DNA from: Clostridium aciditolerans
GTDB lineage: Bacteria; Bacillota; Clostridia; Clostridiales; Clostridiaceae
Assembly (NCBI RefSeq): GCF_016316925.1
Contig: NZ_JAEEGB010000015.1
Span: 62,001 to 126,000, forward strand
Direction of reading: 5' to 3'
Length of the DNA stretch: 64,000 nucleotides
The notes below the pieces were generated by a model. That model worked only from the letters and a program-made list of their open reading frames with translations. It ran no database searches and was not told where the DNA came from. Both the position numbers and the translations under genes were made by a program. This document shows, in pieces, positions 28,901 to 36,942 of this stretch; positions within the stretch are counted from its first letter, which is position 1, and every line of letters starts with the position of its first letter.

Positions 28901-29454
28901 ACTTCTATCTTCTGATACTCATGTGATGTTCTGAAACCATCAAAAAAGTGCAAGAATGGAACCCTTGCTTTAATTGCAGATAAATGCGAAATGCATCCTA
29001 AATCCATTGCCTCTTGAACACTTGATGAAGCTAGTAATGCAAAACCAGTTTGCCTACATGCCATTACATCTTGGTGATCTCCAAATATTGACAATGCATG
29101 AGCAGCTATAGCACGGGCTGTTACATGAAAAACTCCTGGTAAATGTTCTCCTGCTATTTTATACATATTAGGAATCATTAGAAGTAGCCCCTGTGATGCT
29201 GTATATGTTGAAGTCAATGCTCCTGCCGCAAGTGAGCCATGAACTGATCCTGCTGCACCTGCTTCTGATTGCATTTCAGCGACTTTTACTGTCTGACCAA
29301 ATATATTTTTTTTCCCATGAGCAGACCATTCATCTACACCTTCTGCCATAGGCGTGGATGGAGTTATCGGATATATTGCCGCAACTTCTGTAAAAGCATA
29401 TGATGCATAAGCAGCAGCTTGATTTCCATCCATTGTCTTCATAACCTTTTTCAT
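25930..29454 (-). CDS. nifJ: Pyruvate:ferredoxin (flavodoxin) oxidoreductase
   Basis: A single-chain 1174-residue enzyme, the normal length. Order: domain I (YPITPSTPMAEGVDEW), domain II, gamma-like domain, two 4Fe-4S clusters in CIQCNQCSYVCPH and CTGCGNCADVCP, then the thiamine diphosphate domain with GDGWAYDIGYGG and a proximal-cluster CPGCGETPY. It converts pyruvate and CoA to acetyl-CoA, CO2 and reduced ferredoxin, the central step of clostridial fermentation. It would also consume pyruvate from the inositol pathway. It is monocistronic. Confidence 0.96.
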   Translation of the reverse strand: MKKVMKTMDGNQAAAYASYAFTEVAAIYPITPSTPMAEGVDEWSAHGKKNIFGQTVKVAEMQSEAGAAGSVHGSLAAGALTSTYTASQGLLLMIPNMYKIAGEHLPGVFHVTARAIAAHALSIFGDHQDVMACRQTGFALLASSSVQEAMDLGCISHLSAIKARVPFLHFFDGFRTSHEYQKIEVIEYEELAKLVDYEAIKQFRDRSINPEHPVVRGTAQNPDIYFQGREVSNPFYLAVPDIVENYMREIEKVTGRVYHPFDYYGAPDAEYIIVAMGSVCDTIDETVDYLMSKGEKVGSIKVHLYRPFSSKYFFNVMPKTVKKIAVLDRTKEPGSLAEPLYLDVVKLYDKSEKRAVIVGGRYGLGSKDTRPSQILAVFNNLKQDNPKDGFTIGIVDDVTNTSLPEEDIIQTSPEGTISCKFYGLGSDGTVGANKSAVKIIGDNTNLYAQAYFSYDSKKSGGTTVSHLRFGKKPIKSPYLVYKADYIACHNKSFVYNYDLLKGLKDGGTFVLNCPWDEKELDERLPASIKRSIAKHNINFYVIDAISIAGEIGLGGRINMIMQSAFFKLANVIPIEDAIEYLKNSIEHIYGKKGQKIVEMNKAAVDRGIDSLKKITVPGTWADAKDPDMPIKDEPEFIKKIQRPIARHEGDELPVSTFVGMEDGSYPLGTTAYEKRGIAVMIPEWQIDKCIQCNQCSYVCPHATVRPFLLDEDEVKRAPDTFKTKKATGKGLEQYQYRIQIAPLDCTGCGNCADVCPAPGKALIMKQADHEIEMEAENWEFAMTVTAKDDVMDPNTLKGSQFVRPLLEFNGACPGCGETPYIRLLTQLFGDRMMIANATGCSSIWGASAPSIAYSTNAEGKGPAWANSLFEDNAEYGYGMYLGVKQIREKIADLMKIYVLADGKEEIKEAFNLWLNEMNDGDGSKKATDKILEVLKGYDYSQDEIIKEIMDRKDYLIKKSQWIIGGDGWAYDIGYGGVDQVLAMGDDVNLFVMDTEIYSNTGGQSSKSTPTGAVAKLAAAGKKVRKKDLGAMAMTYGYVYVAQIAMGANMNQTIKAITEAERYKGPSLIIAYAPCISHGIKSGMGTSIMEEKKAVESGYWHLYRYNPMFREEGKNPFLLESKEPTKPFKDFIHGEIRYSSLMNVFPEIADKMFDEAEKNAKERYDFYKRLAEMKY

Positions 29455-29812
29455 GAAATAATCCTCCTTACATTTCTAAAATAAGGCACAGGGAAATAAA
29501 TAATAATTTAAATTTAGATGTGCCTGATATTCATACTATTTTCCTAACTTATTATTTGATACAGAAAGAATCTCATACATAAAATAAAAAATTATTTACT
29601 AATTTTTTTATTTTTACTAAGAAAATTCTAATTTTTAATATTATTAAGAAATTAGCAAAGAATATTATTAGTACAAAGAGGAATTAATTTTCTTTATCAA
29701 TTGATAATACATTTCACCCCTATCATCATTGACTTTTAAGGGATTATACGTTATTATTATCTTATAATTTCTTATCAAGTGATAACAAATAATTTTAGGA
29801 GGAACTGTAGAA
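29455..29812. promoter_or_regulatory. nifJ-CDF divergent intergenic region with twin operators
   Basis: TTATCAATTGATAA (29694-29707) and TTATCAAGTGATAA (29772-29785) are near-identical palindromes 78 bases apart. Between them lies a promoter facing the CDF gene: TTGACT at 29729-29734, a 17-base spacer and TATTAT at 29752-29757. The arrangement fits a repressor bridging or blocking the promoter. The nifJ-proximal half holds only AT-rich sequence that I cannot resolve. Confidence 0.6.
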
Positions 29813-30730
29813 ATGAATGAAAAAACCAAGGTCGCAAGGCTTTCTATATTATCAAACTCAAGCCTTATCATAATGAAATTATTTGTTGGAGTTTTTACTG
29901 GATCGGTAAGTATAGTATCTGAAGCCATCCATTCTACAATGGATTTAGTTGCAGCTATTATAGCTTATTTTTCTGTAAAAATTTCAAATAAACCTGCAGA
30001 TGAAGACCATCCCTATGGACACGGTAAAGTTGAAAATATTTCCGGAGTAATAGAAGCCCTTCTTATCTTTGTAGCTTCTGTTTGGATAATAGTGGAGGCC
30101 ATAAAAAAACTTCTTCATCCTGAGGCAGTTGAATCCATAGGTATCGGATTTATCGTTATGTTTATTTCCGCTGCAATAAATTACTTTGTATCAAACAAGT
30201 TATACAAAGTAGCTAAGCAGGAAGATTCTATAGCTTTAGAAGCTGATGCTTTGCATCTAAAAGCAGATGTCTATACCTCTCTCGGCGTAGGAGTAGGACT
30301 ATTATTAATCTGGATTACAAAATTACATTTTTTAGATCCAGTAGTTGCAATTATAGTTGCGATATTTATTCTAAAGGAGGCTTTTGATTTATTAAAAACC
30401 GCATTTAACCCTTTACTTGATGTAAAGTTATCTGATAGTGAAATTAGTATTATTGAGTCTACTATAAGTAAGTTTAAATCTGTTTACTGCGATTTTCACG
30501 ATTTGAGAACAAGAAAGTCTGGAAATATAAAATATATAGATTTGCATCTTGTTTTTCCTGAAAATATGTCAATAAAGGCTGCCCATGATATATGTGATAA
30601 AATAGAAGATGAGCTTGAGACCTCACTCAGGAATACAGAGGTTTTAATACATTTAGAATCCTGTACACATCAATGCCTTGTTTGTGAACACAAAGAAAAT
30701 AATCATATAAAACAAAAATCACAGGAATAA
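29813..30730 (+). CDS. Cation diffusion facilitator (CDF) efflux transporter
   Basis: A 305-residue CDF protein with six membrane helices. Metal-site motifs HSTMDL in helix 2 and DEDHPYGHGKVEN, and EADALHLKADVYTS in helix 5, are present, followed by a C-terminal cytoplasmic dimerisation domain with metal-binding His. It exports Zn2+, Mn2+, Fe2+ or similar. An extra C-terminal CTHQCLVCEH motif adds thiol ligands. TAGGAGG precedes the ATG, and the twin operators suggest metal-responsive repression. Confidence 0.9.
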   Translation: MNEKTKVARLSILSNSSLIIMKLFVGVFTGSVSIVSEAIHSTMDLVAAIIAYFSVKISNKPADEDHPYGHGKVENISGVIEALLIFVASVWIIVEAIKKLLHPEAVESIGIGFIVMFISAAINYFVSNKLYKVAKQEDSIALEADALHLKADVYTSLGVGVGLLLIWITKLHFLDPVVAIIVAIFILKEAFDLLKTAFNPLLDVKLSDSEISIIESTISKFKSVYCDFHDLRTRKSGNIKYIDLHLVFPENMSIKAAHDICDKIEDELETSLRNTEVLIHLESCTHQCLVCEHKENNHIKQKSQE

Positions 30731-30751
30731 CCTTATTTATCCTGTGATTTT
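30714..30751. terminator. Bidirectional terminator overlapping the CDF stop
   Basis: AAAAATCACAGGA pairs with TCCTGTGATTTT. The left arm contains the last codons of the CDF gene; the DUF1858 gene ends on the other side. Confidence 0.7.
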
Positions 30752-30759
30752 CGCTTTAA

Positions 30760-30957
30760 TTATTCACTTAATGAATTTAACGCTCTTAGCAGATTATCAA
30801 GTTCTAGTCCGTGCACTTGAGCAGCCTGCTCTAAAGTTTCAGCTTGAGCTGAAGGACATCCAACACAGCCCATACCAAAGCTCATTAAAACTTCAGCATT
30901 TCTAGGATTTAATCTTATAACTTCTCCTATTGTCATATCCTTTGTTACTTTTTCCAT
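30760..30957 (-). CDS. Stand-alone DUF1858 domain protein (65 aa)
   Basis: A 65-residue protein formed by one DUF1858 domain with GMGCVGCPSAQ (Cys31, Cys34). It is strikingly similar to residues 1-62 of the Hcp fusion at 14.2-16.1 kb. The paired Cys could bind a metal or Fe-S species or act in redox. It is a single-gene unit. The function is unknown; the Hcp fusion suggests a role with redox or NO chemistry. Confidence 0.8.
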   Translation of the reverse strand: MEKVTKDMTIGEVIRLNPRNAEVLMSFGMGCVGCPSAQAETLEQAAQVHGLELDNLLRALNSLSE

Positions 30958-31105
30958 AAGTAAATACCTTCCTTTTCACTTTTCTCATACTAAAAGTTAG
31001 TATGTGCCTTTATTATAAATTTATTATATTTTTATTTTAACTTAAATGCAAGAATGAACTTTTTTGTTAAATAGTAACCTTAATGATACTTACATACCTA
31101 AAGTT

Positions 31106-32155
31106 CTATTTATTTATCATCTTGAATTCACTATTGGTTAATTTAAAATTATTTTTTAGCCCCTCTGTTACATAGACTCCCTTGTCTTTTGTTATAAATA
31201 TTGCTTCTACTCCAGGTAAAGAATTCTTTACATACTCAGGCCCTTTTTCTAGCCCCTGGTAAAAAATATACTTAGTCATGGCATCTGCATCAAAGGACAC
31301 ATCTGTTACAACAGTCACACTAGCTAATGAATTTTCCATAGGATATCCGGTAAAAGGATTTAATATATGATGATATTTTTTTCCGTTTTTCTCAATATAT
31401 CTTTCATATATCCCTGAAGTTACTACAGTCTTGTTAGTAACCCCTAACGTACCTACAACTTCTCCTCTAGGTTCAAAAGGATTTTGTACCCCTATTTTCC
31501 ATGGTTGACCATTAGGGCTATCATTTATTGTTAATACGTTTCCACCAAGATTTACAATTCCATGTTTTACTCCATATTGCTTTAAAACTTTTACAGCCTC
31601 ATCTGCTGCAAATCCTTTCCCTATTCCACCTGCATCAATGGACATTCCAGGTCTCTTAAGCATTACTTTTTTATTTGCTTCATCTAGTGCTAAGTCTTTA
31701 TATCCAACTAAAGCTTTTGCTGCATCTATTTCTGCTTGAGTTGGAACTTTAGCATTATCTGTTCCTATTCCCCAAAGCTTAACTAGCGGTCCTATTGTTA
31801 TATCAAAGGCTCCCTTAGACTGCTCAGAATAGTATAATCCCTTTTTTATAACTGCAAAGGTATCATCGGATACTTTTACAAAATTCTTCCCTGCAGCATT
31901 TGCTACTGCATCAAATTCAGTTCCTTCTTTATTAATACTCATTTCATTTTCTATCTGTTTAATTCTTTGAAAAGCTTTATCAATTGCTTCATCTTTATTA
32001 CCATCGTAAACTTTTATTGTACATATAGTACCTAGCATATATTCCGTTTTTTCAGTTGGTGCAACATTTTTTGAACTACATCCTCCTAAAAATAAGGACA
32101 TAATCATAAGATTAACTAATAATATAGAAAGTTTTTTTCTACTAAGGTATTTCAT
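31106..32155 (-). CDS. apbE: FAD:protein FMN transferase (ApbE), lipoprotein
   Basis: A 349-residue exported protein with a lipoprotein signal (hydrophobic residues 10-25, lipobox LGGC) and the ApbE domain: YMLGTICTIKVYD, KGAFDITIGPLVKLWGIG, SIDAGGIGKGFAADEA, and HHILNPFTGYP. It attaches FMN covalently to threonine of membrane flavoproteins such as Rnf/Nqr subunits. No Rnf gene is in the window. It is followed 18 bases upstream by cobU on the same strand, so they may share a transcript. Confidence 0.9.
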   Translation of the reverse strand: MKYLSRKKLSILLVNLMIMSLFLGGCSSKNVAPTEKTEYMLGTICTIKVYDGNKDEAIDKAFQRIKQIENEMSINKEGTEFDAVANAAGKNFVKVSDDTFAVIKKGLYYSEQSKGAFDITIGPLVKLWGIGTDNAKVPTQAEIDAAKALVGYKDLALDEANKKVMLKRPGMSIDAGGIGKGFAADEAVKVLKQYGVKHGIVNLGGNVLTINDSPNGQPWKIGVQNPFEPRGEVVGTLGVTNKTVVTSGIYERYIEKNGKKYHHILNPFTGYPMENSLASVTVVTDVSFDADAMTKYIFYQGLEKGPEYVKNSLPGVEAIFITKDKGVYVTEGLKNNFKLTNSEFKMINK

Positions 32156-32173
32156 TGTCTATCACCTTCTTTT

Positions 32174-32722
32174 CTATTTTAATTTTAAAGGAATTCCACA
32201 TGAAACCAGATATGCTTCATCGCTTAATCTTGCTATAAACTGATTTATATGTCCTAGTATATCGCTAAAAATTCTTCCTAGTCTATGCTCTGATACTAAT
32301 CCCCATCCTACTTCATTTGTAACAATAACTAAATTTTTATTATTTTCTTTAGCTGATGCTATCATATTTTCTATTTCATTCTTTATACTAAAACTTAATC
32401 TTTCTATCTCTTCTTGATTCATGCTTTCAAAATCATAATTTTTATCGAACATTAAATTTGTTACCATAGTTCCTATACATTCTAACATCACATACTTATT
32501 CTTATCCTCTTTTAATATCTTATCCAATCCTTTGTATCCTTCATAAGTTTCCCATTTTGAATTTCTTTGTTTCTTATGTTTTTCTACCCTTTTTTCCATT
32601 TCCTTATCTGTTACTATTGCAGTAGCAATGTATAACACATTATCCTTATCTTCTAGTAATTTTTCTGCAAAAGTACTTTTGCCACTTCTGCTACCTCCAG
32701 TAACTAAAGTTATTTTTGACAT
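32174..32722 (-). CDS. cobU: Adenosylcobinamide kinase / cobinamide-phosphate guanylyltransferase
   Basis: A 182-residue P-loop protein with Walker A GGSRSGKSTFAEKLL at the start and the catalytic-His region VEKHKKQRNSKWETYEG, as in CobU/CobP. It activates cobinamide for nucleotide-loop assembly of B12. The ATG at 32722 has TTAGGAG upstream; an ATG 18 bases earlier overlaps that site. It lies 30 bases after cobS. Confidence 0.9.
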   Translation of the reverse strand: MSKITLVTGGSRSGKSTFAEKLLEDKDNVLYIATAIVTDKEMEKRVEKHKKQRNSKWETYEGYKGLDKILKEDKNKYVMLECIGTMVTNLMFDKNYDFESMNQEEIERLSFSIKNEIENMIASAKENNKNLVIVTNEVGWGLVSEHRLGRIFSDILGHINQFIARLSDEAYLVSCGIPLKLK

Positions 32723-32752
32723 ATAATCCGCTCCTAACATTACTATTTCGTC

Positions 32753-33505
32753 TTATATTTTTAACATAATGGATATCAAAATTAATGTTAATATTTCCAC
32801 CAGCTCATTATTCGCTCCAAGAGTATCCCCTGTTAATCCACCAATTCTTTTTTCGCAGAATAAGTTGAATATAAGGGATAAAATTAACGCAGCAATTAAT
32901 AAAATAACTATGTATCGTGGCGTCATCAATAATGCTAAAACTCCTAATGTAATTACTAAACCTATAATAAATTGGGCTATCCCAACATTACCAATAAAAA
33001 AGTTTCCTGTACCAGTACTTTTCGCAGTTTTTCCTTTAAACCCTAAAAACAATACTGAACACCTTGATATCATGGGCACTGCAATAATTGCTACTGAAAA
33101 TTTTGGAACTATAAAAGAAAAGAGGGTATATTTAAGTAGTAAGTCCATAACCATAGCAATACAAGCATAAGTTCCTATTCTACTGTCTTTCATTATTTCT
33201 ATTATTCTATCGCTGCCCTTAAAAGCGAAAAATCCATCACAGGTATCTCCCAGCCCATCTATATGTATTGCGCCTGTTACTATAACGCCGACTATTAAAA
33301 TTATAATTATCACTGCATCTATAGGAATAATATTCACAAGTAGCTTGTACACTACCCACTGAATTCCACCTACTACTAAACCGATTACCGGAAAAAATAT
33401 TGAGGCTCTTCTAAAGTTATCCTTTTCACAAGGCAAACTTATATTCACCGGAATCCTAGTTAAAAATTGAATCATCAATAAAAAATTGCATACAACTTCT
33501 TTCAT
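32753..33505 (-). CDS. cobS: Adenosylcobinamide-GDP ribazoletransferase
   Basis: A 250-residue membrane protein with about six helices and the family signature GAIHIDGLGDTCDGFFAF. It joins adenosylcobinamide-GDP with alpha-ribazole to form the coenzyme. Family start QFLTRIPVN is present. It is upstream of cobU; cobT is not in the window. Confidence 0.9.
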   Translation of the reverse strand: MKEVVCNFLLMIQFLTRIPVNISLPCEKDNFRRASIFFPVIGLVVGGIQWVVYKLLVNIIPIDAVIIIILIVGVIVTGAIHIDGLGDTCDGFFAFKGSDRIIEIMKDSRIGTYACIAMVMDLLLKYTLFSFIVPKFSVAIIAVPMISRCSVLFLGFKGKTAKSTGTGNFFIGNVGIAQFIIGLVITLGVLALLMTPRYIVILLIAALILSLIFNLFCEKRIGGLTGDTLGANNELVEILTLILISIMLKI

Positions 33506-33573
33506 AATTATAGTGCCTTCCTTTCATATTAACTTCAATTCGTAATTTAAAAATAATACGACATAATTTTTTT

Positions 33574-33707
33574 AGAGGACAGAGGACAATTGACAGAGGA
33601 CAGTGAAGGAGGATTTTTCGTAACATAGTGGAGAAAAATCCTCCTTCACTGTCCTCTGTCCTCTGTCAATTGTCCTCTGATAAAAATTTTGCATCGCAAA
33701 ATTTTTA
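33574..33707. repeat. Long inverted-repeat element between cobS and cobC
   Basis: A left arm (33574-33619) of GAGGACAG-type repeats followed by TGAAGGAGGATTTTTC pairs with a right arm (33632-33680) GAAAAATCCTCCTTCACTGTC plus CCTCTGTC repeats and CAATTGTCC. The perfect core is about 28 bp. It is followed by a second palindrome, TAAAAATTTTGC/GCAAAATTTTTA (33681-33707). A decayed copy lies at 8316-8431, so this is a dispersed miniature element. It would fold into a large hairpin in RNA. Confidence 0.75.
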
Positions 33708-33752
33708 GTTTACGACTTGCAGGTTTTTAAGTTAACTTTCTTGTTAGTTTCT

Positions 33753-34340
33753 CTAAACATGAGTTATACTATCTATGTACAGATTACCATATTCGTATTT
33801 TATAATACTTATATCTCCGTTATTTGAGCCAAAGTTCCAGAAATAATCTATATTTCCGCCAAGTATATAACAATACACTGATCTTATAACCCCTCCATGA
33901 GTCACAATAAGTATATTGTCATCCTCTAGTTTTAGGATATCATCCATAAAACTTTTAACTCTTTCAAAGACTTGTATACAACTCTCACCCTCAGGTGGAG
34001 AAGCATTTTTCCAATCTTCACACCATGCCTTCCATTCCTTTGGATAAAGCTGCTTTAATTCTTCATGGCCTTTACCTTCGAATTCGCCAAAGTCTCTTTC
34101 ATTTATTCTCATATCAGTTATTAATTTATACTGCTTATTTTTTAATAGAATTTCAGCTGTATTTACTGATCTTTTCTTCTCACTTACATATACTTTGTTA
34201 AAGCTTACATCCTTTAATAATTCTCTTGCTTTTTCTGCTTGTAAAATACCTTCTTTAGTAAGCTCTACATCCAAACTACCATAATAACATTTACTTTTAT
34301 TTTTTTCAGTTTCACCATGTCTTACAAAATATAAATTCAT
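33753..34340 (-). CDS. cobC: Histidine phosphatase family, alpha-ribazole phosphatase-like
   Basis: A 195-residue phosphoglycerate mutase-type phosphatase with the RHGETEKNK motif at residues 6-14, a second arginine/Glu region (INERDFGEFEGKGHEEL) and the second catalytic His in VTHGGVIRS. Next to cobS and cobU it most likely removes the phosphate of alpha-ribazole phosphate in B12 synthesis. The ATG at 34340 has GGAGTGA 5 nt upstream. The repeat element separates it from cobS. Confidence 0.82.
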   Translation of the reverse strand: MNLYFVRHGETEKNKSKCYYGSLDVELTKEGILQAEKARELLKDVSFNKVYVSEKKRSVNTAEILLKNKQYKLITDMRINERDFGEFEGKGHEELKQLYPKEWKAWCEDWKNASPPEGESCIQVFERVKSFMDDILKLEDDNILIVTHGGVIRSVYCYILGGNIDYFWNFGSNNGDISIIKYEYGNLYIDSITHV

Positions 34341-34402
34341 GTAAATCACTCCAGTTCTACCTTCTTAATTATATAAAAAATATTATAAATATACAAACTT
34401 AA

Positions 34403-34435
34403 TAAAGGCTGCTAGCACATTGCTAGCAACCTTTA
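34403..34435 (-). terminator. Strong terminator at the end of the inositol operon
   Basis: TAAAGGTTGCTAGCA pairs with TGCTAGCAGCCTTTA with a 3-base loop on the minus strand. It ends transcription after the LarA-family gene and marks the operon's 3' boundary. Confidence 0.75.
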
Positions 34436-34450
34436 CTTTATATTAAATAC

Positions 34451-35692
34451 CTAATCTGGTAATGTAGACCCTCCAAAAGGCATAAGTATTACTTTAGCAT
34501 TATCACTTTTTTCATTAAAAGCTGCATCTACAGCACTTTGAACATCTGAAAAAGGCTCCATAAATATACTTCTTACAAAATCCGGCTCCAATTCAGAAAC
34601 TAAGAATATCTTAGCTTTCTTTAAAATCATAGCTATCGCCGCTGCTTTGTGGCCTCCAAGCTGAAAGTTTCTTTTAATTTCTTCAATCATATCTTCAGAT
34701 TTCTCAAAGCTCAACATCCATTGCTCAAACACTTTCTCTCCTAGCCCTTCTTTACAAGAAGCTACTAATATTATTATTCCTCCATCTTTTACTGCATGTT
34801 TTGAATTATCTAATGCTTTTTGCGCTTGATATAAGTTTAAATCCTTAGGGTATCCTCCTGGAGTAGTGATAACTATATCAGCCTTCTCCTTTATATTTAT
34901 CTTATAAAAGCTGTCTAAAAATCTGCATCCTTCTCTATGAGCATCTATATAATGTCCTGCTACTGCTTTAATTATTTTCTTGCTGCTGTCTAGAACTACA
35001 TTTACTATAAAATCTATAGGAACAAATTTTTCTACAGCATCTATATCAATTCTTACTGGGTTAGTCTCTATATTTCCTGTTCTTGCCTCTTCTTCTACCA
35101 TTCTGCTGTGATTTGCTTGAATTGCAGCTCTTGTAGAAACTCCAGGCATTATTGCCTTAGCGCCTCCGCTATAGCCTGCAAAATAATGATATTCTATGTT
35201 TCCAAGGCATATTCTTCTATCAGCCTTTGCTACCTCTTTATTTATATCTACCGGTGTTCCGTTTGCCGTTATTCCTAAGTGTACGTATTCTGTTGAATTG
35301 CTATCTATGCACTCTATTCTTTCATAAATTTCTTCTCCAACTAGATATTTTTTTTCATCTTCTGTGTGAGCTCTATGACTTCCAAGAGCAAATACTATTG
35401 TAATATTTTCATCCTTTATTCCCGCACTGTTAAGTTCCTCTATAACTACAGGAAGTACTGTTTTACTTGGCATAGGTCTTGTTATATCACTAGTTACTAT
35501 TACAACATTTTCTCCAGCTCTAACAATATTCTTTAATTTACTAGAACTTATGGGATTGTCCATTGCTCTTCTAACTTCTTCTACACCAGTTAAATCAAGC
35601 CCAACCTCATTTGGAAGTAATATATTGGATACATTTTTTTCATCTATATTAAATTTTAATTTACCTTTTCCAAAGCCAAAGCTATACTCCAT
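34451..35692 (-). CDS. LarA-family nickel-pincer racemase, proposed malate racemase
   Basis: A 413-residue LarA (DUF2088) protein with the complete active site: Arg72 (TRP), His106 and His109 (GSHRAH), His169, Lys179 (GGAKAIMPG) and His195. The spacing of the last three (10 and 16 residues) equals that of lactate racemase LarA of L. plantarum (His174, Lys184, His200), where Lys holds the nickel-pincer nucleotide. The family, as I recall, includes malate as well as lactate enzymes. Here it is the last gene of the inositol run, and I propose D- to L-malate. Larb/C/E cofactor genes are not in the window. GAGGAGAG precedes the ATG. Confidence 0.88.
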   Translation of the reverse strand: MEYSFGFGKGKLKFNIDEKNVSNILLPNEVGLDLTGVEEVRRAMDNPISSSKLKNIVRAGENVVIVTSDITRPMPSKTVLPVVIEELNSAGIKDENITIVFALGSHRAHTEDEKKYLVGEEIYERIECIDSNSTEYVHLGITANGTPVDINKEVAKADRRICLGNIEYHYFAGYSGGAKAIMPGVSTRAAIQANHSRMVEEEARTGNIETNPVRIDIDAVEKFVPIDFIVNVVLDSSKKIIKAVAGHYIDAHREGCRFLDSFYKINIKEKADIVITTPGGYPKDLNLYQAQKALDNSKHAVKDGGIIILVASCKEGLGEKVFEQWMLSFEKSEDMIEEIKRNFQLGGHKAAAIAMILKKAKIFLVSELEPDFVRSIFMEPFSDVQSAVDAAFNEKSDNAKVILMPFGGSTLPD

Positions 35693-35770
35693 AAATAACT
35701 CTCCTCATCAATTAATTTAATACAAATTTTATAAAATTTTACATTTAACTTGTCATAAAGTTTAAAAATA

Positions 35771-35815
35771 AACAGTAGAGGCAGGCTCAAAGCTATTGAG
35801 TCTAAATCTACTGTT
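35771..35815 (-). terminator. Possible attenuating hairpin between iolG and the larA homologue
   Basis: AACAGTAGA/TCTACTGTT arms with a 27-base loop, followed on the minus strand by TATTTTTAAACTTT. It looks like a leaky terminator, which would lower expression of the racemase gene relative to iolG. Confidence 0.45.
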
Positions 35816-35834
35816 ATTTATACAATTATATTAT

Positions 35835-36845
35835 TTACTCTTCAATTCTTACTGGTCTTCCTTCTTCATAGGATTTTTTTGCAGCAATCGCTATAATTAC
35901 TGGCTTTAATCCATCAATACCTTCAACTGGTGTTGGAGTATCATTTTTTATTGCATCAAAGAACTGCTTTAACTCCTCAACAAATGAATCCTTGTATCTT
36001 TCAAGGAAGAAGTATTTAGGCTTATCACTAAATACGCCTTCTGCTGTACTGAGTACTGCTGAAGTTGGAGCATCATTGCTAACAGTTACGCCTCCCTTTG
36101 ATCCAAATACTTCTACTCTTTGGTCATATCCATATGCAGCTCTTCTGCTATTATCAATAATACCTATAGCACCATTTTTAAACTTTAGTGTAATCAAAGC
36201 TGTATCTACATCTCCTGCTTCTCCGATTGCAGGATCTACAAGTACTGCAGCATTAGTATATACCTCTGTTACTTCACTTCCTGATAAATATCTAACCATA
36301 TCGAAATCGTGAATAGTCATATCTAAGAACATTCCTCCAGATACTCTAGCGTATTCAGCTGAAGGTGGTTCTGGATCCCTTGAAGTAACCTTAATTATAT
36401 GTGGATCACCAATCTTGCCTTCTTTAACATATTCACGAACTTTGCTAAAGTTATGATCAAAACGTCTATTAAAACCAACTTGATACTTAACTCCTGCCTT
36501 TTTAACAGCATCTAATGCTGCAGCTATTCTATCAAGGTCATAGTCTATAGGTTTTTCACAGAAAATATGTTTTCCAGCATTAGCAGCTTCTATGGATATA
36601 GGCGAATGTGTATTTGTAGATGAACATATTAAAACAGTATTTATTTCTGAATCATTTAGTATATCATGATAATCTGAATATACATTTTCTATCCCTAAGT
36701 TTGCAGCCCAATCTTTTATATTGTCAGCATATACATCTGCAATAGCCTTAACTTTAACATCTACAAAATTATTAATTACATTCTCCGCATGAAGTTTTCC
36801 TATTCTTCCAGCTCCAATAATACCAAGTACAATTTTCTTATCCAT
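35835..36845 (-). CDS. iolG: myo-Inositol 2-dehydrogenase
   Basis: A 336-residue Gfo/Idh/MocA dehydrogenase. The N-terminal Rossmann motif is GIIGAGRIGKLHAEN; the catalytic Lys is in HIFCEKPID (Lys98) and the catalytic His in MTIHDFDMVRYL (His178), as in IolG. It oxidises myo-inositol to scyllo-inosose with NAD. The ATG at 36845 has TAGGAGAG 7 nt upstream. It is followed by the LarA homologue and preceded by iolE. Confidence 0.9.
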   Translation of the reverse strand: MDKKIVLGIIGAGRIGKLHAENVINNFVDVKVKAIADVYADNIKDWAANLGIENVYSDYHDILNDSEINTVLICSSTNTHSPISIEAANAGKHIFCEKPIDYDLDRIAAALDAVKKAGVKYQVGFNRRFDHNFSKVREYVKEGKIGDPHIIKVTSRDPEPPSAEYARVSGGMFLDMTIHDFDMVRYLSGSEVTEVYTNAAVLVDPAIGEAGDVDTALITLKFKNGAIGIIDNSRRAAYGYDQRVEVFGSKGGVTVSNDAPTSAVLSTAEGVFSDKPKYFFLERYKDSFVEELKQFFDAIKNDTPTPVEGIDGLKPVIIAIAAKKSYEEGRPVRIEE

Positions 36846-36942
36846 AATCAATCTCTCCTATCAACATTTAGAATTTAGTATCTCTTATATAAAAAGATTC
36901 TTTACATATAAGAGATCTGCTTGGAATATTTTTATCTAAATA

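Noticed and set aside
33506-33752. Cobalamin riboswitch before the cob genes
   Set aside because: I saw no B12-box-like sequence; the region is taken up by the inverted-repeat element.
36880-36916. Terminator between iolE and iolG
   Set aside because: The ATCTCTTATAT stem is AT-rich and not followed by a T-run on the minus strand; iolG follows directly with its own ribosome site.
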